A DNA stretch of 64,000 bases from Cyanobacteria bacterium SBLK (GCA_017746715.1 JAGHZQ010000099.1:62001-126000), one strand, 5' to 3'; shown: positions 50,301-58,145, counted from the stretch's first letter. Notes: a model not told the origin generated them from the sequence alone. Program-made: numbers and translations.

Positions 50301-50586
50301 TCTCGTGGTGCTGAGTGCCTGCGATACGGGACGGGGACGCATTACTGGGGATGGGGTCATCGGTTTGTCTCGCTCTTTCGTTTCGGCGGGGGTTCCCAGC
50401 ATCCTCGTCTCTCTCTGGCAAGTTCCCGACGCACCCACGGCAGAATTAATGAGCGAATTTTATCGCCAGTGGGAGGAGAATCCGGATAAAGCGCAGGCAT
50501 TGCGACAGGCGATGTTAAAAATCATGAAAACCCATCCCGCACCGCGAAACTGGGCTGCGTTTACGTTGATTGGGGAGGCATTTTGA
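47347..50586 (+). CDS. PPC-TPR-CHAT protein 2 (caspase-like)
   Basis: A 1079-residue exported protein. Signal peptide about 1-36 (GIVLAAAIMAMLGMNAGTLL), then a pre-peptidase C-terminal (PPC) beta-sandwich at about 72-172 (SYYNSYTFEGRAGEIVTIEL, FDAYLILLDSEG, GTYQIIVNTYEA), then about ten TPRs of 40 residues with motif YEKAIEYHEQSLTITREIGD (about 185-600), and a C-terminal CHAT domain with H in IIHLATHGLLDD and C in LVVLSACDTGRG. The TPRs are diverged, unlike those of gene 1, but the CHAT domains are nearly identical. Gene 1 lacks the PPC domain. It ends 16 bp before a multi-hairpin element. Confidence 0.93.
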   Translation: MRQVGIVLAAAIMAMLGMNAGTLLGKPSISRIAWAQSVEERKTEDDRFEKSLTSRVLKMDSSQLIAIASSEREGKLDRNSNVLEDKSYYNSYTFEGRAGEIVTIELISTEFDAYLILLDSEGNKIAEDDDSGEDNNAKVTIELPVTGTYQIIVNTYEAEQVGSYRLTWGAGNIFDFWETQAEREFQQGIQQARTSQFPEALQSWESALHLYQLIGDRGGEGDSLNNLGNIYSEIREYEKAINYYEQSLVIKRELGDRSGEGMTLGNLGTIFYSRGEYEKAIDYYEQSLIIARETGDRYTEGNSLGGLGFIYDSRGEYDKAIAYQQQALAIRKEMGDRLGEANSFINLGNIYQSIGEYKKAIEYHEQSLTITREIGNRSQEAQSLINLGNIASLTGEYEKAIEYHEQSLIITREIGDPSSEEKALGSLGGIYSSIGEYAKAIEYHEQSLEIAREIGDRSSEAKSWANLGAVAVLIEEYVKAIFYYEKSLAITREIGERPDEVSYLTGLGAVYDSIGEYEEAMDYHEQSLTITREIGDRAGEATSLNNLGNIASLTGKYEKAIEYYEQSLTITREIGDRVGEADSLNNLGVTLQNLDRFAEAEQQLLAAVEIWESIRADLGDNDANKVSIFEQQASTYQSLQKVLIAQNNTTQALEASERGRTRTFVELLYRRLNPDDRDPQIAPPNLAQIQQIAKEQKATLVEYSLIFDLFDLDDKPGKESAKEFALYIWVVSPTGEVTFRQADLTPLWKDENLSLWELVQTTRDSIGVRGFDNRTLNVRLASNASRLTEEEALQRLHQLLIEPIADILPQNPADRVIFMPQSSLFLTPFPALKDQNGTYLIEKHTILTAPSIQTLDLTRQQKRENNRKDRVLIVGNPTMPSVPKDFGEEPSPLASLPGAEREAKAIADLLDTQPLIGDNARKSAIVAQMENADIIHLATHGLLDDIRGMGSAIALAPDRNFTPKIGQTNGLLTAEEIFDMNLKADLVVLSACDTGRGRITGDGVIGLSRSFVSAGVPSILVSLWQVPDAPTAELMSEFYRQWEENPDKAQALRQAMLKIMKTHPAPRNWAAFTLIGEAF

Positions 50587-50601
50587 TATCTTGGATTCAA
50601 T

Positions 50602-50651
50602 GCCTTGGATTCAAATCCAAGGCTTAAAGCTCAAGCCAGCTAAAGCAGGCT
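50602..50651 (+). repeat. Multi-hairpin REP-like element A
   Basis: GCCTTGGATT-CA-AATCCAAGGC (50602-50623, 10-bp stem) is followed by AGCCAGCTAAAGCAGGCT (50634-50651, AGCC/GGCT with inner GC/GC). It lies between the stop of TPR-CHAT gene 2 and the Y1 transposase gene. It is the closest match to element C and may also serve as a terminator. Confidence 0.75.
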
Positions 50652-50690
50652 AGAATTAATTACCCCAACTTTCTTTCAAAATTTATCATT

Positions 50691-51110
50691 ATGTCATTTT
50701 GGCGTACCTACTATCATCTGGTTTGGGCCACTCAAAATCGTCAACCTCTCATTACCGCCGAGCGAGAATCGGAATTATATGGGTATATTACCGGTAAAGC
50801 TGATGGCTTGGGCTGTATTCTTCATGCGATTGGAGGAATTGAAAATCACATTCATTTGGTTGTTTCTATTCCGCCCAAGCTGTCCGTTGCCGAATTTATT
50901 AGAAAGATAAAAGGAAGCAGTTCTTATCATATCAACCATGTGCCTTCAAAAATTGACTTACCTTTAAAATGGCAACGTGGTTATGGGGTTTTTACATTGG
51001 GTGGCAAACAACTAGACACGGCCAAAGGATATGTTAATCGACACAAAGAACATCATGCAGAAGGAACGACAATCGCCTCTTTGGAACGCGATCGCGATGA
51101 AGAGGATTAA
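50691..51110 (+). CDS. Y1 transposase of the REP-associated (RAYT/IS200-like) type
   Basis: A 139-residue HUH single-strand transposase (Transposase_17, PF01797). Visible: MSFWRTYYHLVWATQNRQPL, the metal-binding HIHLVV (HUH) motif and, near the C terminus, the nucleophile tyrosine in AKGYVNRHKEHH. No TnpB gene and no IS ends are present, and the gene lies between two copies of the hairpin repeat family (50602-50651 and 51189-51270). This is the arrangement of REP-associated tyrosine transposases rather than of an autonomous IS. The catalytic residues look intact. Confidence 0.85.
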   Translation: MSFWRTYYHLVWATQNRQPLITAERESELYGYITGKADGLGCILHAIGGIENHIHLVVSIPPKLSVAEFIRKIKGSSSYHINHVPSKIDLPLKWQRGYGVFTLGGKQLDTAKGYVNRHKEHHAEGTTIASLERDRDEED

Positions 51111-51188
51111 TAGATGAGAATCCCGAAAAAACAAAAATTCCAAGAATGCCAAAGATACCAAGAATTCAAATGCTTGGTTCAAAGCTGA

Positions 51189-51270
51189 AGCCAGCTAAAG
51201 CAGGCGAGAATCAATGTCCCTAACCCGTTTTAACGGGTTTTCGCTGTCAGCCTTGGATTTGAATCCAAGG
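51189..51270 (+). repeat. Multi-hairpin REP-like element B
   Basis: AGCCAGCTAAAGCAGGC (51189-51205), AACCCGTT-TT-AACGGGTT (51222-51239, 8-bp stem) and CCTTGGATT-TG-AATCCAAGG (51251-51270, 9-bp stem) follow one another in 82 bp. The same three modules form elements A and C, here with hairpin 1 moved to the 3' end. The element immediately precedes the orthocaspase start (51298). Confidence 0.8.
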
Positions 51271-51297
51271 ATAGAATCATTCAAAAATAAAACCCCA

Positions 51298-53469
51298 ATG
51301 TCTAAGATTCATCGCCGTCACTTCTTACAATTCAGTGCTGCAACTCTGGCGAGTATCGTCGCGAGCCAAAGTCAAACCGCACGCTACAGTCAAGTATTAG
51401 CACAAAGAACTTCCCGCAAACTCGCCCTCTTGACGGGCATCAACAAATATCCGAAGACAGGCGGCTATAACAATCTCTATGGTTGCGTTACCGATGTAGA
51501 ATTGCAACGCTATCTTTTAATCCACCGCTTCGGATTCAAGGAAAGCGATATTCTCGTTCTCACCGATGCAGAAGCCAGTCGAGACAATATTTTGCAAGCC
51601 TTTGAAGACCATTTAATCGGTCAGGCCAAATCCGGCGATGTCGTCGTCTTTCACTTTTCCGGTCACGGTTCGCGCATCATCGATCGCAGTCCGATCGATC
51701 TCGATACGCCCTTAAATAGCACCCTCGTCCCGGCAGATGCGGCAACCTCGCGAGAGGGCAAAGTGAACGATATTATGGGACAAACCCTATTTTTACTGAC
51801 CTACGCCCTGCAACAAAAAACCGAGAATAGCACCATCGTGCTCGATAGCTGTTATTCCGGCGGCGGTACGCGAGGCGATACTGTCATTCGCGCGGCTCGG
51901 GCGGGTCGTCAAGTTGGCGATGCCGAGATCGCCTACCAAGAATCTCTTTTAAGTCATCTGAATCTCACTCCGGGGAAATTTCAAGAACTGCGCCGCCAAG
52001 GACCCTCCTCCGGAGTCGCGATCGCCTCGGCGCAACACAACCAAGTGGCCGCCGATTATAACTTTGGCGACTTTCACGCCGGAGCTTTCACCTTTTTACT
52101 CACCCAGAGCCTTTGGCAGCAAGGGATGAAGGTCAACGAGGCGATGGATGTCGTCACCCATCGCCTGAAAGCGCTTTCCTCACAAATTCCCTTCTACGAA
52201 GTGAAAGCTAACAGCCGCAACGCAAGCCAACCCATCTATCTCCTCAATCGCGGTGGTGCAACGGCAGATGCGGTGGTTTTGGACGCTCGAGGCGATCGCG
52301 CAACCCTTTGGCTGGGTGGGTTATCTCGCAAGAGTTTGGATGCTTTTGGCGAAGGCGCGATCTTTATTTCCTCGGAACGGGGGGAGGCAACGCAGGTGGA
52401 GATCGTCGATCGCGACGGCTTGCAGGGCAAGGCAACGGTTAAAGGTGCGTTGAAACCCGGGGATTTATTGCAGGAATACGCCCGCGCCATTCCCGAAGAT
52501 TGGAAGTTAAGCATCGGTCTCGATCCTTCCCTCGGCAGGTTGGCAAAGACTGCGGCTCATGCGTTGAATCAACCGCGCATGGAAGCGATCGCCTCGCAAA
52601 ATGCCGGGAAACCCTACGCCAAAAACGTTCATTATATTTTGAGCTATCTCACGGAAGACTACCGCAATACTTTGCAAGCAGAAGGCACGAACAATTTACC
52701 GCCCCTCGGCAGTTTGGGCTTATTTTCTCCCGCCCTCGAACCCATTCCCGACTCCTTCGGGACTGCGGGGGAATCCATCGAGAATGCGATCGCTCGCCTC
52801 CGAAATAAGTTACGGGGGTTGCTGGCCGTGCGGATCGTCGGCATGACCTTAAATGCCCAATCTTCTCGTTTAAATGTGGGAGTCAGGATGATTTTGGAGC
52901 GATCGCAAACTCAACTCATCGCCCAAGCCTTTACCTTTCGCGGGGAATGCGAGGCAAGTTCCGAATGTATCGGCAGGAGTCGGGGTGAGGGGGAAACCGA
53001 GGCGATCGCAAAAATGCCTTTGGGGGAAACTTTTCGGCTGGAGTTGCAAAATGGCGAACCCGAGCCGCTTTATATTGGCGTGCTGACGGTGGATCGAGCC
53101 GGGAAGGTGACGGTGCTGTTTCCCAATAATTTTCTCGACGAGACGGAAGAAGAACGCGATCGGGCAACTCGCATCGAGCCGAGAGCAATACTGAAAATTC
53201 CCGATCGCCATCGAGGGGACGGTTTTGAATTGTTTAGCGAGAAATTGGGAGCGGGGGAAGTATTTGTTATTGCTAGCAAACAGCCGATGACAGAGGCATT
53301 TTTGCGCCTGCAACGTTTGGCAGGAGACAGCCGCGATCCTCAAACTTTAGAAGAACCTATTGCTGTTATCGAAGATTTTGTCTCGGGAGTAGGGCGAACA
53401 ATTGGCGTGCGGCGGCGAATTTCCACGGTAGATATGGCAGCTTTGAGCATTTCTTATGAAGTCGTTTGA
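51298..53469 (+). CDS. Orthocaspase (Peptidase C14) with DUF4384-like C terminus
   Basis: A 723-residue exported caspase-family protease. The N terminus has a twin-arginine-like signal (HRRHFLQFSAATLASIVAS). The p20-like domain has His123 in VVFHFSGHGSRI and Cys185 in IVLDSCYSGGG, with acidic S1-forming residues in the loop LDTPLNSTLVPAD. Peptidase C14 runs about 40-330. A beta-rich region about 340-430 follows, then a DUF4384-type domain (about 590-705; LGETFRLELQNGEPEPLYIG then VLTVDRAGKVTVLFPN). The start is ATG 51298, because earlier in-frame codons lie inside repeat B. It should cleave after Arg/Lys like other orthocaspases. Confidence 0.92.
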   Translation: MSKIHRRHFLQFSAATLASIVASQSQTARYSQVLAQRTSRKLALLTGINKYPKTGGYNNLYGCVTDVELQRYLLIHRFGFKESDILVLTDAEASRDNILQAFEDHLIGQAKSGDVVVFHFSGHGSRIIDRSPIDLDTPLNSTLVPADAATSREGKVNDIMGQTLFLLTYALQQKTENSTIVLDSCYSGGGTRGDTVIRAARAGRQVGDAEIAYQESLLSHLNLTPGKFQELRRQGPSSGVAIASAQHNQVAADYNFGDFHAGAFTFLLTQSLWQQGMKVNEAMDVVTHRLKALSSQIPFYEVKANSRNASQPIYLLNRGGATADAVVLDARGDRATLWLGGLSRKSLDAFGEGAIFISSERGEATQVEIVDRDGLQGKATVKGALKPGDLLQEYARAIPEDWKLSIGLDPSLGRLAKTAAHALNQPRMEAIASQNAGKPYAKNVHYILSYLTEDYRNTLQAEGTNNLPPLGSLGLFSPALEPIPDSFGTAGESIENAIARLRNKLRGLLAVRIVGMTLNAQSSRLNVGVRMILERSQTQLIAQAFTFRGECEASSECIGRSRGEGETEAIAKMPLGETFRLELQNGEPEPLYIGVLTVDRAGKVTVLFPNNFLDETEEERDRATRIEPRAILKIPDRHRGDGFELFSEKLGAGEVFVIASKQPMTEAFLRLQRLAGDSRDPQTLEEPIAVIEDFVSGVGRTIGVRRRISTVDMAALSISYEVV

Positions 53470-53497
53470 GAAACAGGCGAGGTTGGCGATCTCTCCA

Positions 53498-53959
53498 TCA
53501 AAGAAATTGAGTGAGATCGAATTCTCCTGTAGGAATATCCTCCGAAAAACGTTCCGCATTGAGAAGTAATAATAAACGTTCCGTATAGTCTACCGCCCCG
53601 CGCAATTCCTCTTGCAACACTTCCAACCCGCCATTGGCATATTCTTCAAAAATGGTCATTCTCTCATCCTCGCTGTGGGGATTGTAAGCCGAAAGAATTG
53701 CCGGATCGCCAGTTTGGACGATCGCGACCAACTTAATCGCGCGATCGTAACCGCGAGAAATAAAAATATCCAGTCCCACAGGTGCGGGTTCTTTCGAGAC
53801 AATCTCAACAGGAACGCGTTTTTCTGCCTTAATCCCCAACATCGCCGCAAAAACCAACAAATCCGCGTAAGTCTGAAACATCCCATCGCGATCGCGCCCC
53901 GAAACCAAAGACTGTACGAACTCGGATTTATCTCTCGCCACGCGGATTCTCCCCACCAT
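53498..53959 (-). CDS. DNA phosphorothioation-associated protein 4-like
   Basis: A 153-residue protein that I recognise as the DNA phosphorothioation-associated protein 4 family by RIRVARDKSEFVQSLV, FQTYADLLVFAAMLGIKAEK, DIFISRGYDRAIKLVAIVQTG, EERMTIFEEYANGGLEVLQEE and AVDYTERLLLLL. Family members usually neighbour dndB-E and helicase or nuclease genes of DNA sulfur-modification systems. None of those is seen here, so this copy is an orphan at this locus. It could act with a Dnd locus elsewhere. Mechanism is not known. Confidence 0.78.
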   Translation of the reverse strand: MVGRIRVARDKSEFVQSLVSGRDRDGMFQTYADLLVFAAMLGIKAEKRVPVEIVSKEPAPVGLDIFISRGYDRAIKLVAIVQTGDPAILSAYNPHSEDERMTIFEEYANGGLEVLQEELRGAVDYTERLLLLLNAERFSEDIPTGEFDLTQFL

Positions 53960-53961
53960 TC

Positions 53962-54014
53962 TTCAATTATCCATTCTCAACTATCCATTATCAACTATCC
54001 ATTATCAACTATCA
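53962..54014. repeat. Tandem 14-bp repeat upstream of ilvN
   Basis: TCAACTATCCATTA is repeated: TTCAATTATCCATT, then TCAACTATCCATTA twice, then TCAACTATCAAGAC. It lies just upstream of the phosphorothioation-associated gene and about 115 bp from the ilvN start, in the promoter region of both. Copy number may vary between strains. Confidence 0.75.
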
Positions 54015-54129
54015 AGACAAATCTGTTACACTAAAAAATTACGATTTCTAGAGAAAAATTCGGGAAATCACATCGCCGTTTCTGTAACCCCTGCCTCGAT
54101 ATTGACAAATCTTATCGAAAAATACACTT

Positions 54130-54651
54130 ATGAAACATACTATTTCTGTTTTAGTTGAAGACGAAGCCGGAGTGCTCGCCCGTATTGCCGGATTGTTTGC
54201 CCGTCGCGGCTTTAATATTGAAAGTCTCGCCGTTGGATCCGCCGAAAAAATAGGATCCTCTCGCATTACGATGGTGGTATCGGGAGACGATCGCGTAATC
54301 GAACAAATCGTCAAACAACTTTACAAGCTCATTAGCGTTCTCAAAGTTAACGATATTACCCAAACCCCTTGCGTCGAGCGGGAATTGATGCTTGTCAAAA
54401 TTAACGCGACTGCTTCCAATCGCGCCGAAGCCATCGAAATCGTACAAGTGTTCCGCGCTCGCATCGTCGATATTTCCGAAGATACTTTAACGATTGAAGT
54501 CGTCGGCGATCCCGGTAAAATGGTGGCGATCGTACAAATGCTCAACAAATTCGGCATTCGCGAAATTGCCCGCACGGGTAAAATTGCCCTGACGCGAGAA
54601 TCGGGTGTCAATACCGAATATCTCAAGTCTTTAGAAGCTAAAGCGGGTTAG
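54130..54651 (+). CDS. ilvN: Acetolactate synthase small (regulatory) subunit
   Basis: A 173-residue regulatory subunit of acetohydroxyacid synthase, which binds valine and feeds back on branched-chain amino-acid synthesis. The ACT domain is at residues 1-80 (MKHTISVLVEDEAGVLARIA, GLFARRGFNIESLAVGSAE), and the second domain follows (RELMLVKINATASNRAEAIE, DISEDTLTIEVVGDPGKMVA, EIARTGKIALTRESG). Length is standard. The catalytic ilvB is not in the window. About 140 bp of AT-rich DNA with a short tandem repeat lies upstream. Confidence 0.95.
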   Translation: MKHTISVLVEDEAGVLARIAGLFARRGFNIESLAVGSAEKIGSSRITMVVSGDDRVIEQIVKQLYKLISVLKVNDITQTPCVERELMLVKINATASNRAEAIEIVQVFRARIVDISEDTLTIEVVGDPGKMVAIVQMLNKFGIREIARTGKIALTRESGVNTEYLKSLEAKAG

Positions 54652-54689
54652 CGATCGCAAACATCCAAAATTTTGAATTTTGAATTGAA

Positions 54690-55511
54690 ATGGAGATTTT
54701 GTTCAATTCAGTCGCGGGAATTTTCGTCTTTATCTTTGGCACGGCGATCGGGAGTTTTTTAAATGTTGTTGTTTATCGCATTCCCGCAAAACTCTCTATT
54801 CTCTCCCCTCCCTCTCGCTGTCCGAGTTGTTTGACTCCATTGGGAAAAAGCGAAAATATCCCCATTTTGGGTTGGTTGCTTCTCAAAGGTAAATGCAAGC
54901 ATTGCCATGTCCCTATTTCCCTCCGCTATCCCCTTGTAGAAGCGGCAACGGGGGCATTATTTTTACTGGTTTTTTGGCAATTTGAGACGAGTGGGGAAAT
55001 CCTCGGATATTGGGCATTTTTCAGTTGGTTGCTGGCACTCTCTCTCATCGATATCGATACTTTTACCCTTCCTAATGTTCTCACGCAATCCGGTCTCGTT
55101 GTCGGCTTGGGATTTATGTTGCTTTGGGGATGGCAAGAAACCGGGTCAATTTCTGGCAGTCTCGTGAGTTTAACGGTAGGGATGAGCGGTGCAGTTGTAG
55201 GATTGTGGCTTTTTGAGGCGATCGCATTTCTCAGTTCCATCGCCTACGGACGAACGGCAATGGGGGCAGGAGATGCTAAATTGGCGGCCATGCTGGGGAC
55301 GTGGTTGGGTTGGAAACTCCTACTCATAGCAGGGTTTCTCGCTTGCGGGTTGGGAGCGATCGCGGGGGTGGCAGGTATTGCAACGGGTTGGTTAAAACGC
55401 GATCGTCCCATGCCTTTCGGTCCTTTTTTAGCCCTCGGTGCATTTTTAGCCGTTTTTTGGGGAAATGCGCTCGTTTCAACCTATTTCAACCTCTTTTTTC
55501 CAGCGAGTTAG
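54690..55511 (+). CDS. pilD: Prepilin peptidase / N-methyltransferase (type IV pili)
   Basis: A 273-residue membrane enzyme (A24 aspartic peptidase) that cleaves prepilin leaders and methylates the new N terminus, needed for type IV pili and competence. The N-terminal methylase zinc site C-x2-C...C-x2-C is present (CPSCLTPLGKS and CKHCHVPIS). Catalytic aspartates lie in LALSLIDIDTFTLPN and in the GxGDxK motif (MGAGDAKLAAMLG). Seven or eight TM helices follow the family pattern. It starts 38 bp after ilvN and overlaps a convergent gene by 4 bp. Confidence 0.93.
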   Translation: MEILFNSVAGIFVFIFGTAIGSFLNVVVYRIPAKLSILSPPSRCPSCLTPLGKSENIPILGWLLLKGKCKHCHVPISLRYPLVEAATGALFLLVFWQFETSGEILGYWAFFSWLLALSLIDIDTFTLPNVLTQSGLVVGLGFMLLWGWQETGSISGSLVSLTVGMSGAVVGLWLFEAIAFLSSIAYGRTAMGAGDAKLAAMLGTWLGWKLLLIAGFLACGLGAIAGVAGIATGWLKRDRPMPFGPFLALGAFLAVFWGNALVSTYFNLFFPAS

Positions 55512-55972
55512 AGAATGCGATCGCGTTTGATAATCGTAACGATCGGCTTCATTTCGCCAATTTCTAGCGGGGGTAAAGTGTTCTCAATTTCTCCTTTGAT
55601 GAGATCGGCTAAAATTGCGTTAATTTTTTGCTGTTGGGGATTATCTCGTTCGTCAAAGTATTGTAGAACCTCGTAAGTTTTTTGTTTTTTCTCCCTTTTG
55701 GTTTTCGGATCGGGAATCGATCGCTCTTTCCGTTGAACGGCGATCGAAGGTTCTTTTTTATTCAACCAATAGGCTCGATAAGCATAACTTCTTGTACTTT
55801 TAGAAATCTTGAGTTTCGGTAAACTGGGAATGCAAAGAACGTAATCTTGATTTTCTTGTTTGACTTGAAAATAGCCCCATTTTCTTTCCTCTCGTTTTAA
55901 GAGATTGAGCAAAGCACTTTCTAGGAGAGGAAAAGGAGAATCCTGCTGAAATTGTATCGGAGAAGGTGTCAT
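55508..55972 (-). CDS. Hypothetical protein, charged
   Basis: A 154-residue cytoplasmic protein. I do not recognise the family. It has no signal or membrane segment. It contains PIQFQQDSPFPLLESALLNL, a KWGYFQVKQENQDYVLCIPS block and a basic middle (IPDPKTKREKKQKTYEVLQYF) that could contact nucleic acid. ATG 55972 is chosen; a GTG at 56011 would add 13 residues. It lies 49 bp downstream of glgX on the same strand, and overlaps the pilD stop by 4 bp. Confidence 0.6.
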   Translation of the reverse strand: MTPSPIQFQQDSPFPLLESALLNLLKREERKWGYFQVKQENQDYVLCIPSLPKLKISKSTRSYAYRAYWLNKKEPSIAVQRKERSIPDPKTKREKKQKTYEVLQYFDERDNPQQQKINAILADLIKGEIENTLPPLEIGEMKPIVTIIKRDRIL

Positions 55973-56021
55973 CGTAGTTAATGGTAAATGTTGAATCGGG
56001 GATAGCAACACGAGTGGCTAC

Positions 56022-58145
56022 TTACAAGCGACGCAAAACGACAATCGATCGCTCGGTTACGGGAAGTTCGTCATCTTTTTGATAAATCTTCCCATCATGG
56101 ATAAAATGAGCTTTCGTGGTATCGATTAAAACTTGCCATTGCCACTGTTGTAAATCTTCAGGCAACAAAAAATCGATGGGTTCGTGATAAGTATTAAAAC
56201 ACAAGAAAAAACTATTGCCAATAATGCGCTTTCCCGTTTCGCTGGGAGCATCGAGTTCTTCCCCATTGAGAAAGATAGAAATGGTTTTGATGTATTCCTG
56301 TTGCCATTGTTCTTCCGTCATTTCTTCCCCATTGGAAGCAAACCAAGCTAGATCTCGCACCCCCGATCCGTGAATTTGACGACCTTGGAACCAATTGCGC
56401 CGACGAAAGACGGGATTTTGATGGTGAAAGGCAATTAAATGACGGGTAAATTCGAGGAATTCGCGATTTTTATCCACTAAACTCCAATCGATCCAAGAAA
56501 TTTCGCTATCTTGGCAATAGGCGTTATTATTGCCCTGTTGCGTGCGTCCGAATTCATCTCCTCCTAACAGCATGGGAACGCCTTCGGAAAGCATTAAAGT
56601 CACGAGAAAATTACGCTGCTGGCGCGATCGCAGTGCTAAAATTTCCGGATCGTCGGTGTCTCCTTCTTCCCCGCAATTCCACGATCGGTTATCATCGTGA
56701 CCGTCTTGATTATTTTCCCCATTGGCTTCATTATGGCGATCGTTATAACTGACCAAATCGCTGAGGGGATAGCCATCGTGAGCGGTGATAAAATTAATAC
56801 TGGCACTGGGTTTGCGTCCGCTTGTTTCGTATAGGTCGGAACTGCCCGTAAAACGCAGGGCAAATTCGGATAAAGTGCTATCTTGTCCCCGCCAAAAATC
56901 CCGCAGGGTATCGCGATATTTGCCGTTCCATTCCGACCACAATAAGGGGAAATTCCCAATTTGATAACCCCCTTCTCCCACATCCCAAGGTTCGGCGATG
57001 AGTTTTACCGTAGAAAGAATCGGATCTTGGTGAATAATATTAAAAAATGCTGCCAAATTATTGACTTCATAAAGTTCTCGTGCTAGAGCAGAAGCGAGAT
57101 CGAAGCGAAACCCATCGATGTGCATTTCTTGCACCCAATAGCGCAAACTATCGGTAATGAGTTTGAGAACTTGGGGATGGCGAACGTTTAAAGAGTTTCC
57201 GCAGCCAGTAAAGTCCATATAATAGCGTTCTTGGTCTTCCACTAAGCGATAGTAGGAGCGATTATCAATGCCTCGAAAAGAAAGGGTCGGACCGAACTGA
57301 TTTCCTTCTCCGGTATGGTTGTAAACCACATCTAAAATGACTTCAATTCCGGCTTTATGCAGTGCTTTAACCATTTCCTTGAATTCCTGCACTTGCTCGC
57401 CACCAACACCCCTCGAACTATAATTACAATGAGGGGAAAAATAGTTAATAGAATCATAACCCCAATAATTACTCAATCCCTTGCTTTCTAAATGACCGGG
57501 TTTGGCTAAAAATTGATGAATGGGGAGCAATTCAACAGCAGTAATTCCGAGGGATTTGAGGTGAGAAATAGCGGCGGGATGAGCCAGTCCGGCATAAGTT
57601 CCCCGCAAGGGTTCGGGAATATCGGGATGGCGTTTGGTAAAGCCGCGAATGTGCAATTCGTAGATAATGGTTTTGTACATGGGAATGCGTAAAAGTTCGT
57701 CTCCTTCCCAATCAAAAGACTCATCGACGACAACGCATTTCGGCATATAAGCGACATTATCTAACTCGGAAAACCCCATATCTTCCGCTTCGGTTTCCCA
57801 AGGATAACCATAAATTGCTTCGGCATTGACCACATCCCCGGCGATCGCTTTAGCATAGGGATCGATGAGGAGTTTGTTAGCATTGAAGCGATCGCCGGAA
57901 TGAGGCATAAAATTGCCGTAGACGCGATAGCCGTAACGCTGTCCGGGTTTAATGCCGGGGATATAAGCGTGCCAAACAAAATGATTGACCTCTGTGAGGC
58001 GCAGGCGGGTTTCTTGCTCTTCCTCGTCAAACAAGCATAAATCTACCGCCGTGGCATTTTCGCTAAAGAGGGCAAAATTCGTGCCGCGTCCATCCCATGT
58101 AGCACCTAGGGGGTAAGATTTGCCGGGCCAAACTTGTAAATCCAT
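56022..58145 (-). CDS. glgX: Glycogen debranching enzyme (isoamylase type)
   Basis: A 707-residue GH13 debranching enzyme that hydrolyses alpha-1,6 branches of glycogen during its mobilisation. The N-terminal CBM48 module is seen (YPLGATWDGRGTNFALFSEN, AYIPGIKPGQRYGYRVYG). Catalytic-domain motifs: DVVYNHTGEGN, FRFDLASALAR (nucleophile Asp), AEPWDVGEGGYQ (acid Glu) and FITAHDGYPL (transition-state Asp). Length is standard for GlgX (about 700). It is a single-gene unit or shares a transcript with the small gene downstream. Confidence 0.95.
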   Translation of the reverse strand: MDLQVWPGKSYPLGATWDGRGTNFALFSENATAVDLCLFDEEEQETRLRLTEVNHFVWHAYIPGIKPGQRYGYRVYGNFMPHSGDRFNANKLLIDPYAKAIAGDVVNAEAIYGYPWETEAEDMGFSELDNVAYMPKCVVVDESFDWEGDELLRIPMYKTIIYELHIRGFTKRHPDIPEPLRGTYAGLAHPAAISHLKSLGITAVELLPIHQFLAKPGHLESKGLSNYWGYDSINYFSPHCNYSSRGVGGEQVQEFKEMVKALHKAGIEVILDVVYNHTGEGNQFGPTLSFRGIDNRSYYRLVEDQERYYMDFTGCGNSLNVRHPQVLKLITDSLRYWVQEMHIDGFRFDLASALARELYEVNNLAAFFNIIHQDPILSTVKLIAEPWDVGEGGYQIGNFPLLWSEWNGKYRDTLRDFWRGQDSTLSEFALRFTGSSDLYETSGRKPSASINFITAHDGYPLSDLVSYNDRHNEANGENNQDGHDDNRSWNCGEEGDTDDPEILALRSRQQRNFLVTLMLSEGVPMLLGGDEFGRTQQGNNNAYCQDSEISWIDWSLVDKNREFLEFTRHLIAFHHQNPVFRRRNWFQGRQIHGSGVRDLAWFASNGEEMTEEQWQQEYIKTISIFLNGEELDAPSETGKRIIGNSFFLCFNTYHEPIDFLLPEDLQQWQWQVLIDTTKAHFIHDGKIYQKDDELPVTERSIVVLRRL

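Noticed and set aside
50691..51110. Autonomous IS200/IS605 insertion
   Set aside because: No TnpB or left/right end hairpins at a TTAC-like target were seen; the repeats match a dispersed family instead.
51214..51297. A longer N terminus for the orthocaspase
   Set aside because: These codons fall in repeat element B and would place a twin-arginine signal internally.
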